Source: Sphingomonadales bacterium (GTDB lineage Bacteria > Pseudomonadota > Alphaproteobacteria > Sphingomonadales > Sphingomonadaceae). From it: a stretch of 64,000 nt of DNA. Below the pieces are notes generated by a model that was not told the DNA's origin, made no database searches, and saw nothing but the letters and a program-made list of their open reading frames with translations. Below, in pieces: positions 1-9,219 of the stretch. Positions within the stretch are counted from its first letter, which is position 1. Each line of letters opens with the position of its first letter. Location of the stretch: NCBI GenBank assembly GCA_028871475.1, contig JAGWMZ010000001.1:372001-436000 (forward strand). The letters are read 5' to 3'. A program made the translations under genes and the position numbers.

Positions 1-222
1 CGCGTCGTCCTGCAGGCGGGCGTGAGCCAGACGGCGGTTCGACAGGCCGCCACGCTTGGCCAGCGTGATCAGCTTTTCGATGTAGGGACGCAGTTCCTTG
101 GCCTTGGGCACCGTGGTGGTGATCTGCTCATGCTTGATGAGCGAGGCCGACAGGTTGCGCAGCAGCGCGGCGCGATGCTGGCTGGTGCGCTGCAGCTTAC
201 GCTGACCGTATTTATGACGCAT
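1..222 (-). CDS. rplQ: 50S ribosomal protein L17 (partial, 3' end outside window)
   Basis: The first 74 residues are visible, starting [20 protein letters not shown], the typical L17 N-terminus. L17 is a late-assembling large-subunit protein near the peptide exit. It is the last gene of the alpha operon here, 116 bases downstream of rpoA, and continues past the left edge of the window. The identification is firm; the C-terminus cannot be assessed. Confidence 0.95.
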   Translation of the reverse strand, partial: MRHKYGQRKLQRTSQHRAALLRNLSASLIKHEQITTTVPKAKELRPYIEKLITLAKRGGLSNRRLAHARLQDDA

Positions 223-305
223 GGTTCTTTCCTTCCGTTCGTAGGGGGGCCGTGCAAGGTACCCCGATCCCGGTGGCGCTTAACGGTGGCCACCTTTCAC
301 CGCTC

Positions 306-330
306 GAAAGAAGGCGCCCCGCAGGGCGCC
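306..330 (-). terminator. Hairpin between rpoA and rplQ, weak terminator or processing site
   Basis: On the minus strand a perfect 7-bp GC stem (GGCGCCC / GGGCGCC, loop TGCG) directly follows the rpoA stop and is trailed by TTCTTTC rather than a clean U-run. It could partly terminate or stabilise the rpoA message ahead of rplQ. Hairpin seen; function inferred. Confidence 0.45.
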
Positions 331-338
331 CTCTGATC

Positions 339-1406
339 TTAACCGAGCAGCTCTTGTTCGAGCTTCTTGGCCATTTCCTCAATGTTCTCAGGCGGCCAGC
401 CCGGGATGTCCATCCCGAGACGCAGCCCCATGGAGGAGAGCACTTCCTTGATCTCGTTGAGCGACTTGCGGCCGAAGTTCGGCGTGCGCAGCATCTCGGC
501 CTCGGTCTTCTGGACCAGATCGCCGATGTAGATGATGTTGTCGTTCTTGAGGCAGTTGGCGCTGCGCACCGACAGTTCCAGCTCGTCGACCTTCTTGAGA
601 AGGTAACGGTTGAGCTGGTTGGTGTCGCCCTCTTCGGGAGCAGCGCTGGCAGCGCCGCCCATGCCGGCCATCGACGGAGCGCCGATGGGAGCGACATCCT
701 CGAAGTGGACAAACAGCGCGAGTTGGTCCTGCAGGATGCGGGCAGCATAAGCCACCGCGTCCTCAGGCGTCACCGTACCGTCGGTTTCCACCGTCAGGTT
801 CAGCTTGTCATAGTCAAGCTCCTGACCGATGCGGGCATTGTCGACCTTGTAGCTCACCTGACGCACCGGCGAATAGAGCGAGTCGACCGGGATGAGACCG
901 ATCGGCGCGTCCACAGGACGGTTCTGGACAGCCGGAACGTAACCCTTGCCGGTGTCGGCGGTCAGTTCCATGTTCAGCGTGGCACCATCGTCGAGATGGC
1001 AGATCACGAGGTCCTTGTTCATGACCTCGATGTCACCGGTAACGGCGATGTCGCCGGCCTTCACCTCAGCCGGGCCGGTGGCCGACAGTTGGAGGCGCTT
1101 GGGGCCCTCGCCCTGCATGCGCAGCGCGATCTGCTTCACGTTCAGCACGATGTCCGTCACGTCCTCACGGACGCCAGCAAGGCTGGAGAACTCATGCAGG
1201 ACATTCTCGATCTTGATCGAGGTGATCGCCGCGCCCTGCAGCGAGGAGAGCAGCACCCGGCGCAGGGCGTTGCCCAGCGTCAGGCCGAAACCACGCTCCA
1301 GCGGCTCCGCGACGAAGGTCGCGCGGCGCTTCCCATCGGCACCCGGCTTGATTTCGAGTGCGTTGGGCTTCTTCAGTTCCTGCCAGTTCTTGATGTTGAC
1401 AGTCAT
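339..1406 (-). CDS. rpoA: DNA-directed RNA polymerase alpha subunit
   Basis: 355 residues starting [15 protein letters not shown]. The N-terminal domain (about 1-235) dimerises and scaffolds RNA polymerase assembly; the [11 protein letters not shown] segment near residue 45 is its conserved core motif. A linker precedes the C-terminal domain (about 270-340) with [19 protein letters not shown] and [17 protein letters not shown], the helix-hairpin-helix region that contacts UP elements and activators. Length is normal. It lies between rpsK and rplQ, the standard alpha-operon place. Confidence 0.98.
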   Translation of the reverse strand: MTVNIKNWQELKKPNALEIKPGADGKRRATFVAEPLERGFGLTLGNALRRVLLSSLQGAAITSIKIENVLHEFSSLAGVREDVTDIVLNVKQIALRMQGEGPKRLQLSATGPAEVKAGDIAVTGDIEVMNKDLVICHLDDGATLNMELTADTGKGYVPAVQNRPVDAPIGLIPVDSLYSPVRQVSYKVDNARIGQELDYDKLNLTVETDGTVTPEDAVAYAARILQDQLALFVHFEDVAPIGAPSMAGMGGAASAAPEEGDTNQLNRYLLKKVDELELSVRSANCLKNDNIIYIGDLVQKTEAEMLRTPNFGRKSLNEIKEVLSSMGLRLGMDIPGWPPENIEEMAKKLEQELLG

Positions 1407-1445
1407 GGACTTCCCCTGGATGATTCTGGCTGGACAAGCCGCATA

Positions 1446-1457
1446 TCACTGCAGTGA
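1446..1457. other. 12-bp perfect palindrome in the rpsK-rpoA spacer
   Basis: TCACTGCAGTGA is self-complementary and sits in the 107-base gap between the rpsK stop and the rpoA start. Flanking GC pairs extend it imperfectly to about 22 bp. In RNA it could fold as a small hairpin just before rpoA; as DNA it could be a protein site. No function can be assigned from sequence alone. Confidence 0.3.
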
Positions 1458-1513
1458 CACGCGGCCAGACCGGAAACTGCGGGCGGCGTGCACACCACCC
1501 ACAGGCAGCATCG

Positions 1514-1903
1514 TCAGACGCGACGACGCTTGGAGGGGCGCACACCGTTGTGCGGGATCGGGGTCACATCACGAATCGAGGTGATGGTGAAACCGACCGC
1601 CTGAAGAGCGCGCAGAGCGCTCTCGCGGCCCGAACCAGGGCCCTTCACTTCGACTTCCAGCGTGCGCACGCCGTGTTCGGCGGCCTTCTTGCCGGCGTCG
1701 TCAGCAGCGACCTGGGCAGCATAAGGGGTCGACTTGCGCGAGCCCTTGAAGCCCATCATGCCGGCCGAAGACCAGCTGATGGCGTTGCCCTGGGCATCCG
1801 TGATGGTGACCATGGTGTTGTTGAAGCTGGCATTGACGTGGGCAATACCGCTGGTGATGTTCTTGCGCTCCCGCTTACGAAGGCGCTGGGGTTCACGTGC
1901 CAT
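1514..1903 (-). CDS. rpsK: 30S ribosomal protein S11
   Basis: 129 residues beginning [15 protein letters not shown], followed by the S11 core ([22 protein letters not shown]) and ending in the conserved basic tail RPSKRRRV. S11 lies on the 30S platform and helps shape the mRNA exit path. Length is normal; it stands between rpsM and rpoA. Confidence 0.97.
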   Translation of the reverse strand: MAREPQRLRKRERKNITSGIAHVNASFNNTMVTITDAQGNAISWSSAGMMGFKGSRKSTPYAAQVAADDAGKKAAEHGVRTLEVEVKGPGSGRESALRALQAVGFTITSIRDVTPIPHNGVRPSKRRRV

Positions 1904-1956
1904 TGGATAAAATCCTGTATTCTGATCAAAAAGAGAGTGAGAGCCGGCCTAGCGGC

Positions 1957-2325
1957 TTACTTCTTCTTGCCAGCGATGGGCTTGGCCTTGCCCTTGCGGG
2001 TGCGGGCGTTGGTGTGCGTGCGCTGGCCGCGGACCGGCAGGCCCTTACGGTGACGCAGGCCGCGATAGCAGGCCAGGTCCATCAGACGCTTAATGTTCAT
2101 CGCGGTCTCGCGACGCAGGTCGCCTTCCACGGTGTGCTCGGCGTCGATCGCCTCGCGGATGTGCAGGACTTCCTGGTCGGACAGGTCCTGAACGCGGCGG
2201 GCATGATCGATGCCCAGCTTGTCAGCGATCTGCTTGGCCTTGAACGCACCAATGCCATGAATGTAGGTGAGCGCGATGATCACGCGCTTGTTGGTGGGGA
2301 TATTGACCCCGGCAATACGAGCCAC
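1957..2325 (-). CDS. rpsM: 30S ribosomal protein S13
   Basis: 122 residues, [20 protein letters not shown], with the helix-two-turn-helix region ([19 protein letters not shown]) and a lysine-rich C-terminal tail ending [11 protein letters not shown] that reaches the P-site tRNA. The start codon is GTG, supported by a GGAG Shine-Dalgarno about 6 bases upstream. It is the first gene of the alpha operon, preceded by a roughly 200-base leader and a candidate promoter. Confidence 0.97.
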   Translation of the reverse strand: MARIAGVNIPTNKRVIIALTYIHGIGAFKAKQIADKLGIDHARRVQDLSDQEVLHIREAIDAEHTVEGDLRRETAMNIKRLMDLACYRGLRHRKGLPVRGQRTHTNARTRKGKAKPIAGKKK

Positions 2326-2537
2326 TTACTTCTCCATGCTCCACAGGGGCCCGGCGGCACATCCGGCGATCCGCAAACGGATTGGCCAAAGCGGCAACCA
2401 CGCCCCCATCTCAACGCTTTTCGACACATGACAGGCCAGAACAGCCCAAACAGAAACAGCCCGACCAGTGTTCACGCAAGCGACAAGCTCGCGGCGATTC
2501 ACTCATCGGACCAACCGTTTTTGTCATGTGAAGGGCG

Positions 2538-2566
2538 CGCCTAGACCGATTCGGACGGCATGTCAA
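2538..2566 (-). promoter_or_regulatory. Candidate sigma-70-type promoter for rpsM-rpsK-rpoA-rplQ
   Basis: On the minus strand TTGACA (2566-2561) is followed after 17 bases by TAGGCG (2543-2538), or after 16 by CTAGGC, which resembles the GCTA-type -10 of alphaproteobacterial housekeeping promoters. The -35 is a perfect match; the -10 is weak. Position just after a terminator-like hairpin and before rpsM supports the call. Confidence 0.5.
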
Positions 2567-2635
2567 CGCCAAGTGACACCAGCCACATCGCTTCGCGCGG
2601 AGCCCGCGCGCCGACACGGAAAAACCCTGGGATCG

Positions 2636-2671
2636 ATAATCAAAGGCCGACACGGGCAAAACCGCATCGGC
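2636..2671 (-). terminator. Terminator-like hairpin downstream of adk
   Basis: A 10-bp stem with two G-U pairs (GCCGATGCGG / CCGTGTCGGC, loop TTTTGC) is followed by CTTTGATTAT on the minus strand, 52 bases after the adk stop. The U-run is short, so efficiency is uncertain. Confidence 0.5.
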
Positions 2672-2723
2672 TGTTTGACATCACGGCCATGGCATGCACG
2701 GGGACACAGCCCCCCCCTGCCCT

Positions 2724-3371
2724 TTATCCCTTGATGATCGCGGCGATCTTTCCGGTCACATCATCCATGGGCGCCATGCCGTCGATCTGCTTCACCAAAT
2801 CGCGCGCTTCATAAAGCGGCAGGATCGGCGCGGTCTTGGCGCGATATTCGGCCATGCGGGTCCGCACGGTCGCCTCGTTGTCGTCGGGTCGACGCTTGAA
2901 CTCGGTCCCGCCGCACTTGTCGCAAACGCCGGCAACCTTGGGCTGCTCGAACGTGTCGTGATAACCCTTGCCGCAGGTGGCGCAGGTATAGCGGCCGGTG
3001 ATGCGCTCAACCAGCGCATCCTCGTCGACGCCCAGCTCGATCACATGGTCGAGCTGACGGCCACGAGCGGCCAGAATGCCATCCAGCGATTCAGCCTGAG
3101 CCGCCGTGCGCGGATAGCCATCGAAAATGGCGCCGACCGAAGGCCCCATGGCATCCAGCTCTTCGCCGATCAGCGCCGAGACGATCTCGTCCGAAACCAG
3201 TTCGCCGCGCTCCATCACGGCCTTGGCCTGAAGGCCAACAGCGGTCTGCGCCTTCACGGCGGCACGCAGCATGTCACCGGTGGAAAGCTGGCGCATGCCG
3301 AAACGCTCCACCAGACGCTGGGCCTGGGTTCCCTTGCCCGCCCCCGGCGGCCCAAGCAGGATGATATTCAC
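2724..3371 (-). CDS. adk: Adenylate kinase (zinc-finger LID type)
   Basis: 215 residues. Interconverts ATP + AMP and 2 ADP in the cytoplasm. The P-loop GPPGAGKG is at residues 8-15, the NMP-binding region has STGDMLRA (30-37), and the LID carries four cysteines (C130, C133, C150, C153) in two CxxC pairs, a zinc site like that of Gram-positive and some alphaproteobacterial enzymes and unlike E. coli Adk. I chose the GTG at 3371, giving VNIILLGPPG, because GGAGGGGG lies 8 bases upstream; a TTG six codons earlier overlaps that ribosome site. It follows secY by 42 bases. Confidence 0.96.
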   Translation of the reverse strand: MNIILLGPPGAGKGTQAQRLVERFGMRQLSTGDMLRAAVKAQTAVGLQAKAVMERGELVSDEIVSALIGEELDAMGPSVGAIFDGYPRTAAQAESLDGILAARGRQLDHVIELGVDEDALVERITGRYTCATCGKGYHDTFEQPKVAGVCDKCGGTEFKRRPDDNEATVRTRMAEYRAKTAPILPLYEARDLVKQIDGMAPMDDVTGKIAAIIKG

Positions 3372-3413
3372 GTTAACTTCCCCCTCCAAGAACCCGGAAG
3401 AACGGTACGCCCT

Positions 3414-4781
3414 TTAGCGCATCCGCCCCTTCAGCTTGGCCTTCTTGATCAGATCGCCATACTGGTGCGCCAGCAGGTGCGACTGGATCTGCGTGATCGT
3501 GTCCACCGTGACGTTCACCACGATAAGCAGGCTGGTCCCGCCGGCCACCACGAGACGCAGGCCGGTCTGCTCCATGAAGAACTCGGGCACAACACAGACT
3601 ATAGTAATATAGGCAGCACCCAGAACCGTGATTCGCGTCAGCACGTAATCAAGGTAGTTCGACGTGTTTTTGCCAGGACGAATGCCGGGGATGAACCCGC
3701 CATTGCGCTTGAGGTTATCCGCCGTCTCCTCGGGGTTGAAGACAACCGCCGTATAGAAGAAGCAGAAGAACACGATGCCGGCAGCGTAAAGCAGCATGTA
3801 AAGCGGCTTGCCATGGCCCAGATACTGGTTGAGCGCGACGATCACCGACCCCAGCTTGCTGTCGGGCGACACCGACTTGCCGGCGAACTGCGTGATGGTC
3901 AGCGGCAGCAGCAGCAGCGAGCTGGCGAAGATCGGAGGGATCACGCCCGCCGTGTTGATCTTGAGCGGCAGATGGCTACGGTCGGCCTGCATCATGCCAT
4001 TCTGGGTCGGACGCTTGGGATACTGGATCAGCAATCGGCGCGTCGCGCGCTCCATGAAGCTGATGAACAGGATCATGCCGACAACCAGAGCGATCATGGC
4101 GACGATAACGATCGGGCTCACCGAACCCGAAGCGCCGCCCTCGAAGAGCTGGCTGAAGAACTGCGGCATCTGGGCGACGATACCCGCCATGATGATCAGC
4201 GATGTGCCATTGCCAATCCCGCGCGAGGTGATCTGCTCACCCAGCCACAGCAGGAACATCGTGCCGCCAATCAGGCTGATAACCGCCGAAATGCGGAACA
4301 TCATGCTGGGCAGCACCACCGCCTGAAGGCCGCTCGATGCGCCATAGGCCTCAAGCCCGGTGGCGACGAAATAACCCTGAATGGCCGTCAGCAGCACCGC
4401 ACCATAGCGCGTGTACTGGTTCATCTTCTTGCGGCCGCTCTCACCTTCCTTCTTCAGGGAAGCAAGCGCGGGATGCAGCGAAGCGCCAAGCTGAACCACG
4501 ATTGAGGCGGTGATGTAAGGCATCACGCCCAACGCGATCAGGCTCATGCGTTGGAGCGAACCACCCGAGAAGGTGTTGAAAATGTCGAGAATCCCGCCCT
4601 GCGTGCGCGAATAGAGCTTTTCGAGGATCAACGGATTGACACCCGGCAGCGGCACAAAGCTGAGGAAGCGGAAAACGATCAGGGCACCGACCGTGAACCA
4701 AATGCGGTTCTTCAGTTCGGTCGCCTTGGAGAAATTGGCGAGGCTGAGATTGCTCGCCACATTGTCGGCGCGTGAAGCCAT
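3414..4781 (-). CDS. secY: Protein translocase subunit SecY
   Basis: 455 residues, the channel-forming subunit of the inner-membrane SecYEG translocon. Ten hydrophobic segments are visible, including the plug region after TM1 (PLPGVNPLILEKLYSR) and cytoplasmic loops with QYTRYGAVLL and GIRPGKNTSNYLDYVLTRIT. It keeps its usual place between rplO and adk. Length and sequence are normal for the family. Confidence 0.97.
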   Translation of the reverse strand: MASRADNVASNLSLANFSKATELKNRIWFTVGALIVFRFLSFVPLPGVNPLILEKLYSRTQGGILDIFNTFSGGSLQRMSLIALGVMPYITASIVVQLGASLHPALASLKKEGESGRKKMNQYTRYGAVLLTAIQGYFVATGLEAYGASSGLQAVVLPSMMFRISAVISLIGGTMFLLWLGEQITSRGIGNGTSLIIMAGIVAQMPQFFSQLFEGGASGSVSPIVIVAMIALVVGMILFISFMERATRRLLIQYPKRPTQNGMMQADRSHLPLKINTAGVIPPIFASSLLLLPLTITQFAGKSVSPDSKLGSVIVALNQYLGHGKPLYMLLYAAGIVFFCFFYTAVVFNPEETADNLKRNGGFIPGIRPGKNTSNYLDYVLTRITVLGAAYITIVCVVPEFFMEQTGLRLVVAGGTSLLIVVNVTVDTITQIQSHLLAHQYGDLIKKAKLKGRMR

Positions 4782-4858
4782 GGATCGGTCAAACCTTGGT
4801 ATGGAGCCGCGCGCGCGGCAGTTGCGCTCTCACGGTGTGGAGAGGCCCATATAGGATA

Positions 4859-4885
4859 CGGGCGGGGTCACAGGAACCCCACCCG
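4859..4885 (-). other. 10-bp hairpin between rplO and secY
   Basis: CGGGTGGGGT / ACCCCGCCCG with a 7-base loop, on the minus strand 16 bases after the rplO stop. No U-run follows, so it is more likely an mRNA stability or processing element than a terminator. Confidence 0.4.
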
Positions 4886-4900
4886 CATCTTTCATTCAAA

Positions 4901-5380
4901 TTATTCCGCAGCCTTGGGCGCGGGCACTTCCACCGAGCCGCCAGCGGTCTCGACCACGGTGCGGGCGCCCTTCGAGACGCCGGTCACCTTGAAGTTGACC
5001 TTGGCCGAGAAGCCACCCTTGGCCAGCAGGCGCACGCCATCCTTGCCACCACGGGCCAGACCAGCGGCCTTCAGGGCGGCGTGATCAACAACAGCCGAGA
5101 TGTCCAGCTTGCCGGCGTCGATCGCCTTCTGGATCATGCCCAGGTTCACCTCGGCATAGTCCTTGGCGAAGATGTTGTTGAAGCCGCGCTTCGGCAGGCG
5201 CATGTGGAGCGGCATCTGGCCACCCTCGAAGCCGTTGATCGACACGCCCGAACGCGCCTTGGCACCCTTCTGGCCACGGCCAGCGGTCTTGCCCTTGCCC
5301 GAACCGATGCCGCGACCCACGCGGATACGGCGGTGGCGGGCGCCTTCATTGTCACGGAGGTCGTTCAGTTTAATCGTCAT
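4901..5380 (-). CDS. rplO: 50S ribosomal protein L15
   Basis: 159 residues from [20 protein letters not shown], with the family-typical glycine/lysine-rich [19 protein letters not shown] and [18 protein letters not shown]. The reading frame stays open for 24 more codons upstream, but the conserved N-terminus fixes the ATG at 5380. L15 is a late-assembly protein that organises 23S rRNA domains. Its usual partner rpmD is separated from it here by a small extra gene. Confidence 0.97.
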   Translation of the reverse strand: MTIKLNDLRDNEGARHRRIRVGRGIGSGKGKTAGRGQKGAKARSGVSINGFEGGQMPLHMRLPKRGFNNIFAKDYAEVNLGMIQKAIDAGKLDISAVVDHAALKAAGLARGGKDGVRLLAKGGFSAKVNFKVTGVSKGARTVVETAGGSVEVPAPKAAE

Positions 5381-5448
5381 GATGCACTCGCTTTCGCTTT
5401 TGTCGCGCTGAATGGAAGCGGCGCCCTTAGGCGATGAGGGAGGACTTG

Positions 5449-5724
5449 TCACCCTTTTTCTAATGGATCGTCCCCAGTCTCCTTCTCGCCCTGATTGCCC
5501 TCGTCGGCATGGCCGATATCCTTGCGGATCGCCACGATTTCGATGGCGCGTGCCTTGGCCGGATCGAAAACGGCAAGCCCGGCATCAAACGCCGACATGG
5601 CGCTCCCGCCCAGCCCTCGCCTGGGCCCGCGACGCTTCGTATGAATGACGGACCAGAGCACCACCGCGAAAACCGGCGCTGTGATGACAATCGCGACAAG
5701 CCACTCCATCCCCATCCCTTTCAT
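5449..5724 (-). CDS. Small membrane protein of unknown function inserted between rpmD and rplO
   Basis: About 86-91 residues depending on start: ATGs at 5724, 5715 and 5709 are all in frame and all follow G-rich stretches. The N-terminus has one clear transmembrane helix ([19 protein letters not shown]), then a basic stretch ([10 protein letters not shown]) that would stay cytoplasmic, a middle part with [22 protein letters not shown], and an acidic tail. I do not recognise a named family. It lies inside the spc operon, right after a strong terminator-like hairpin, so its expression and that of rplO-secY-adk may be set by read-through. Confidence 0.7.
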   Translation of the reverse strand: MKGMGMEWLVAIVITAPVFAVVLWSVIHTKRRGPRRGLGGSAMSAFDAGLAVFDPAKARAIEIVAIRKDIGHADEGNQGEKETGDDPLEKG

Positions 5725-5737
5725 CCCCGCGCAAAGC

Positions 5738-5765
5738 AAAAAGGCCCCGGCATGATGCCGAGGCC
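5738..5765 (-). terminator. Intrinsic terminator inside the spc operon, after rpmD
   Basis: On the minus strand GGCCTCGGCA, loop TCA, TGCCGGGGCC forms a 10-bp stem with one G-U pair, immediately followed by five Us. It starts 30 bases after the rpmD stop and ends 14 bases before the first possible start of the next gene, leaving no room for a promoter. It fits a classic intrinsic terminator, presumably leaky. Confidence 0.8.
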
Positions 5766-5794
5766 CCTCTGTTTGGTCCACACAGGAAACCGGA

Positions 5795-5971
5795 TCAGTC
5801 GATCACGGCAACCATATGCGGCAGCTTGGCAATGGCGCCACGCACTTCAGCCGTATCTTCCAGCTCAACCACGCGGTTCATCTTGCCAAGGCCCAGACCG
5901 ACCAGAATCTTCTTCTGGGCTTCGGGGCGGCGGATCGGCGAACCGATCTGCTTGATCTTGATCTTCGCCAT
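5795..5971 (-). CDS. rpmD: 50S ribosomal protein L30
   Basis: 58 residues, [20 protein letters not shown], with the L30 motif [22 protein letters not shown] short large-subunit protein that follows rpsE by 5 bases. Length is normal. Confidence 0.95.
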   Translation of the reverse strand: MAKIKIKQIGSPIRRPEAQKKILVGLGLGKMNRVVELEDTAEVRGAIAKLPHMVAVID

Positions 5972-5976
5972 TGCGC

Positions 5977-6690
5977 TTACTCCGTAATCGCAGCGGCAGC
6001 AGCCTCAAGCTGTGCCTCGGTGTGGTGATGACCGTCGCGGTTCAGCAGGTCGGTGACCTTCTTGCCACGGCGCTGCGCCACCGACTTGGGCGAGGTCTGC
6101 TCACCCAGGGCGGCAAACGTCGCGCGGATCATGTTGTAGGGGTTCGAGGTGCCGACCGACTTGGTCACCACGTCATGAACGCCCAGGCTCTCGAAGACAG
6201 CGCGCATCGGGCCGCCCGCGATGATGCCCGTACCGGCCGGGGCCGAACGCACATTCACCTTGCCGGCGCCGAAGTGGCCCTTGCCGTCGTGATGGAGGGT
6301 ACGACCTTCCTTCAGCGCGACGCGGATCATCTTCTTCTTCGCCGAAGCAGTGGCCTTGGTGATGGCTTCAGGCACTTCGCGCGCCTTGCCATGGCCGAAG
6401 CCCACGCGGCCCTTGCCGTCACCCACGACGACCAGAGCGGCAAAACCGAAGCGCTTACCGCCCTTGACGGTCTTCGAGACGCGGTTGATGTGAACCAGCT
6501 TCTCGATCAGCTCTTCGCCCTGCTCTTCCTCGGGCTTGCCGCGACGGTCGTCGCGACGGCCGCGACCGCGGCCTTCACCCCGCTCGCCACGTTCACCACC
6601 GCGACCACGGCCACGGCGGCCTTCGCGCTCACCACCCTCGGGGGCAGCTGCCGAGACGGTCTCGACTTCCTGGTTGGTTTCGTCAGCCAT
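5977..6690 (-). CDS. rpsE: 30S ribosomal protein S5 with RG-rich N-terminal extension
   Basis: 237 residues against about 166 in E. coli. The core starts near residue 58 ([24 protein letters not shown], split here for reading) and has the normal double-stranded RNA-binding and S5 C-terminal folds, including [15 protein letters not shown]. The extra N-terminus (about 17-52) is a low-complexity run of Arg, Gly and Glu rich in RGRG and GERG units. N-terminal S5 extensions occur in some alphaproteobacteria. S5 sits at the mRNA entry and affects decoding accuracy. Confidence 0.96.
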   Translation of the reverse strand: MADETNQEVETVSAAAPEGGEREGRRGRGRGGERGERGEGRGRGRRDDRRGKPEEEQGEELIEKLVHINRVSKTVKGGKRFGFAALVVVGDGKGRVGFGHGKAREVPEAITKATASAKKKMIRVALKEGRTLHHDGKGHFGAGKVNVRSAPAGTGIIAGGPMRAVFESLGVHDVVTKSVGTSNPYNMIRATFAALGEQTSPKSVAQRRGKKVTDLLNRDGHHHTEAQLEAAAAAITE

Positions 6691-6692
6691 GA

Positions 6693-7043
6693 TCAGAACT
6701 CCAGCCCGTTTTCACGAGCGGCATCGGCCAGCGCCTTGACGCGGCCATGGAACAGGAAACCACCGCGGTCGAACACGACAGTGGTCACGCCGGCAGCCTT
6801 GGCGGCTTCCGCCAATTCCTTGCCAACCACAGCAGCGGCGGCAACGTTGGCGCCAATGTCCTTGGAACCCTTCTTGAGCGAAGAGGCCGAGGCCAGCGTG
6901 CGACCAGCGAGATCGTCGATGATCTGGGCGTAGATGTGACGGCCGGTGCGGTGCACCGACAGACGAGGACGGCCGCCAGCGCGAGCCTTGAGCGCGGTAC
7001 GAACGCGGCGACGGCGGCGTTCGAAAAGTGACAGCTTGGCCAT
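6693..7043 (-). CDS. rplR: 50S ribosomal protein L18
   Basis: 116 residues, [20 protein letters not shown], with the 5S rRNA-binding core [20 protein letters not shown]. The start ATG overlaps the rplF stop by one base (TAATG), which decides it over an upstream in-frame start within rplF. Binds 5S rRNA with L5. Confidence 0.97.
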   Translation of the reverse strand: MAKLSLFERRRRRVRTALKARAGGRPRLSVHRTGRHIYAQIIDDLAGRTLASASSLKKGSKDIGANVAAAAVVGKELAEAAKAAGVTTVVFDRGGFLFHGRVKALADAARENGLEF

Positions 7044-7576
7044 TACTTCTTCTTCCCTTCCTTGCGGAAGATGAACTCGCCAGCGTACTTGATACCCTTG
7101 CCCTTGTAGGGTTCGGGCTTGCGCCAACGGCGGATCTCCGCGGCCACCTGGCCAACCTTCTGCTTGTCGATGCCCGAGATCTGGACCGTGGTGTTATCCG
7201 GGGTCTTGATCTCGATGCCTTCGGGCACATCAAAGTTGACGTCGTGGCTGTAGCCGAGCTGGAGCTTCAGCACCTTGCCCTGAGCGGTGGCACGATAGCC
7301 GACGCCGGTGATGAGCAGGGTCTTGGTGTAACCTTCGGTCACGCCCGTGATCAGGTTCGACACCAGGGTGCGCTGCAGACCCCAGAACGCGCGAGCGCGC
7401 TTGGTGTCGTTAGCAGGCTTTACCGAGATGCTGCCCTCTTCAAGGGTGTAGCTGATCTCGTCAACCAGACCGAGCGTGAGCGTGCCCTTGGCACCCTTCA
7501 CGGTGAGCACACCATCATTGATGGTGGCGGTGACGCCGGCCGGAATAACAACCGGCTTCTTGCCGATGCGGCTCAT
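7043..7576 (-). CDS. rplF: 50S ribosomal protein L6
   Basis: 177 residues, [20 protein letters not shown], two repeated L6 folds; the C-terminal [14 protein letters not shown] motif is conserved. L6 lies near the factor-binding region. Start overlaps the rpsH stop (TGATG), end overlaps the rplR start, indicating coupled translation. Confidence 0.97.
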   Translation of the reverse strand: MSRIGKKPVVIPAGVTATINDGVLTVKGAKGTLTLGLVDEISYTLEEGSISVKPANDTKRARAFWGLQRTLVSNLITGVTEGYTKTLLITGVGYRATAQGKVLKLQLGYSHDVNFDVPEGIEIKTPDNTTVQISGIDKQKVGQVAAEIRRWRKPEPYKGKGIKYAGEFIFRKEGKKK

Positions 7577-7971
7577 CAGAACACCTCCGCCAGCACTTCG
7601 CCACCGACGTTGGCAGCGCGCGCTTCGGCATCCGAAAGCACGCCACGCGGCGTCGAGACGATGGTGATGCCAAGGCCGTTGCGCACCACGGGAAGCTCCT
7701 TGCTGCCCGAGTACACCCGGCGACCGGGCTTGGAGACGCGAGCCACATGCTTGATGGCAGGCTCGCCTTCGAAGTACTTCAGCTCGATGCGCAGCTGCGG
7801 GTGGAGGCCGGTGGCATCCTCCGTATAGCCGCGGATGTAGCCTTCACGCTGCAGCACTTCGAGAACGCGAGCGCGCAGCTTGGACGCGGGCGACAGGACG
7901 GAGTCCTTCTTCGCCTGCTGTCCGTTGCGGATGCGGGTGAGCATATCACCCAGGGGATCGGTCAAAGCCAT
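7576..7971 (-). CDS. rpsH: 30S ribosomal protein S8
   Basis: 131 residues, [20 protein letters not shown], ending in the conserved block [21 protein letters not shown] primary 16S rRNA binder in the central domain, and in E. coli the translational repressor of the spc operon at the rplE start. Start follows rpsN by 10 bases. Confidence 0.97.
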   Translation of the reverse strand: MALTDPLGDMLTRIRNGQQAKKDSVLSPASKLRARVLEVLQREGYIRGYTEDATGLHPQLRIELKYFEGEPAIKHVARVSKPGRRVYSGSKELPVVRNGLGITIVSTPRGVLSDAEARAANVGGEVLAEVF

Positions 7972-7981
7972 CGAAGTATCC

Positions 7982-8287
7982 TTACCAGCTCGACTTCGTA
8001 ACGCCCGGGATCAGGCCCTTGTTGGCCAGATCGCGCAGCTCGATACGGCACAGGCCGAACTTGCGATAATAGGCGCGCGGACGCCCGGTGGTGGCGCAGC
8101 GATTGCGCACGCGGGTCGGGTTCCCGTTGCGGGGAATCTCGGCCAGCTTCAGACGGGCGATCAGACGCTCGGTCTCGTCAACCGACTGATCGTCGGCAAC
8201 GGCCTTGAGCTTCGCATACTTCGCAGCATACTTCTTGACGAGGGCCTTGCGCTTCTCGTTCTTGTTGATCGAACTCAGTTTCGCCAT
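7982..8287 (-). CDS. rpsN: 30S ribosomal protein S14 (zinc-independent type)
   Basis: 101 residues, [20 protein letters not shown]. The length and the [20 protein letters not shown] region, which lacks paired CxxC motifs, mark the long C-minus form. Small-subunit head protein. Normal spc position between rplE and rpsH. Confidence 0.97.
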   Translation of the reverse strand: MAKLSSINKNEKRKALVKKYAAKYAKLKAVADDQSVDETERLIARLKLAEIPRNGNPTRVRNRCATTGRPRAYYRKFGLCRIELRDLANKGLIPGVTKSSW

Positions 8288-8327
8288 GGACTTAAGCTCT
8301 CTTTCTTAAACCTTCAGGGCGGGCCGC

Positions 8328-8906
8328 TTACGCGGCCTGCTTGGCCTCTTCTTCACGCGGGAAGGGGAAGCCGAAAAGACGCAGCAGCTCGCGAGCTTCC
8401 TCGTCGGTCTTGGCCGTGGTGGTCACGATGATGTCCATCCCACGAACCTTGTCGATCTGGTCGTAGCTGATTTCCGGGAAGATGATCTGCTCCTTCAGAC
8501 CCATGGCATAGTTGCCACGGCCATCGAAGCTCTTCGGGTTCAGGCCACGAAAGTCGCGGATGCGGGGCATCGCGATGGTGATCAGACGATCCAGGAATTC
8601 ATACATACGCTCGCGACGCAGCGTGACCTTGCAGCCAATCGCCATGCCTTCGCGCAGCTTGAACTGGGCCACCGACTTCTTGGCGCGCGTCACGACCGGC
8701 TTCTGGCCAGCGATCAGCTCCATTTCGGCCGCAGCCGTGGTGACCTTTTTCTTGTCCTGGGTGCCCTCACCCACGCCCATGTTGAGCGTGATCTTTTCGA
8801 TCTTGGGGACTTCCAGCGCATTCTTATAGCCGAACTTGGCCGTCATCGCAGCAGCGATCTCGGCGTCATACTTCGACTTCATGCGAGGGATGTACTTGTC
8901 AGCCAT
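8328..8906 (-). CDS. rplE: 50S ribosomal protein L5
   Basis: 192 residues starting [20 protein letters not shown], with the core [16 protein letters not shown] and [20 protein letters not shown]. Binds 5S rRNA and contacts the small subunit head. The ATG at 8906 overlaps the end of rplX by 8 bases; the longer in-frame extension lies wholly in rplX and is rejected. Confidence 0.97.
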   Translation of the reverse strand: MADKYIPRMKSKYDAEIAAAMTAKFGYKNALEVPKIEKITLNMGVGEGTQDKKKVTTAAAEMELIAGQKPVVTRAKKSVAQFKLREGMAIGCKVTLRRERMYEFLDRLITIAMPRIRDFRGLNPKSFDGRGNYAMGLKEQIIFPEISYDQIDKVRGMDIIVTTTAKTDEEARELLRLFGFPFPREEEAKQAA

Positions 8907-9219
8907 CGATCGTCTCCCCGGACTTGACCGCAACGCGGACCTTCTTGCCGTCCTTGGTTTCGAAACGAACGCGGGTGGCAACACCCGTCTTCGGATCGGC
9001 CAGACCGACCTTGCTGATGGCCATGGGAGCCTCACGACGGTCGATGCCGCCCTGGGGGTTCTGCTGGCTGGGCTTGCGGTGACGCGCGGCGATGTTCACG
9101 CCGGCCACCACAACCTTGCCCTCGCTGGGGAGGACCTGCAGGACGGTGCCGGTGCGGCCCTTGTCCTTGCCCGAGCGTACAACAACGTTGTCGCCCTTCT
9201 TGATCTTAGCAGCCGACAT
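8899..9219 (-). CDS. rplX: 50S ribosomal protein L24
   Basis: 106 residues, [20 protein letters not shown], a KOW-motif protein and early assembly initiator near the exit tunnel. Overlaps rplN by one base (TAATG) and rplE by eight. Confidence 0.97.
   Translation of the reverse strand: MSAAKIKKGDNVVVRSGKDKGRTGTVLQVLPSEGKVVVAGVNIAARHRKPSQQNPQGGIDRREAPMAISKVGLADPKTGVATRVRFETKDGKKVRVAVKSGETIDG

Larger units (their letters stand above)
2326..2723 (-). other. Intergenic region between adk and rpsM: terminator, promoter and leader
   Basis: This 398-base gap holds no convincing gene on either strand. Reading the minus strand it contains a hairpin downstream of adk (2636-2671), a candidate promoter (2538-2566) and a leader of about 200 bases before rpsM. 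It therefore separates the spc operon from the alpha operon, which in many bacteria are one transcript or linked by read-through. The leader could hold a site for translational feedback by S4, as in E. coli, but no such fold was recognised. Confidence 0.6.

Noticed and set aside
2694..4505. A 603-codon plus-strand open frame opposite adk and secY
   Set aside because: Antisense to two conserved genes; the translation is low-complexity and His/Arg/Gln-rich, with no recognisable domain.
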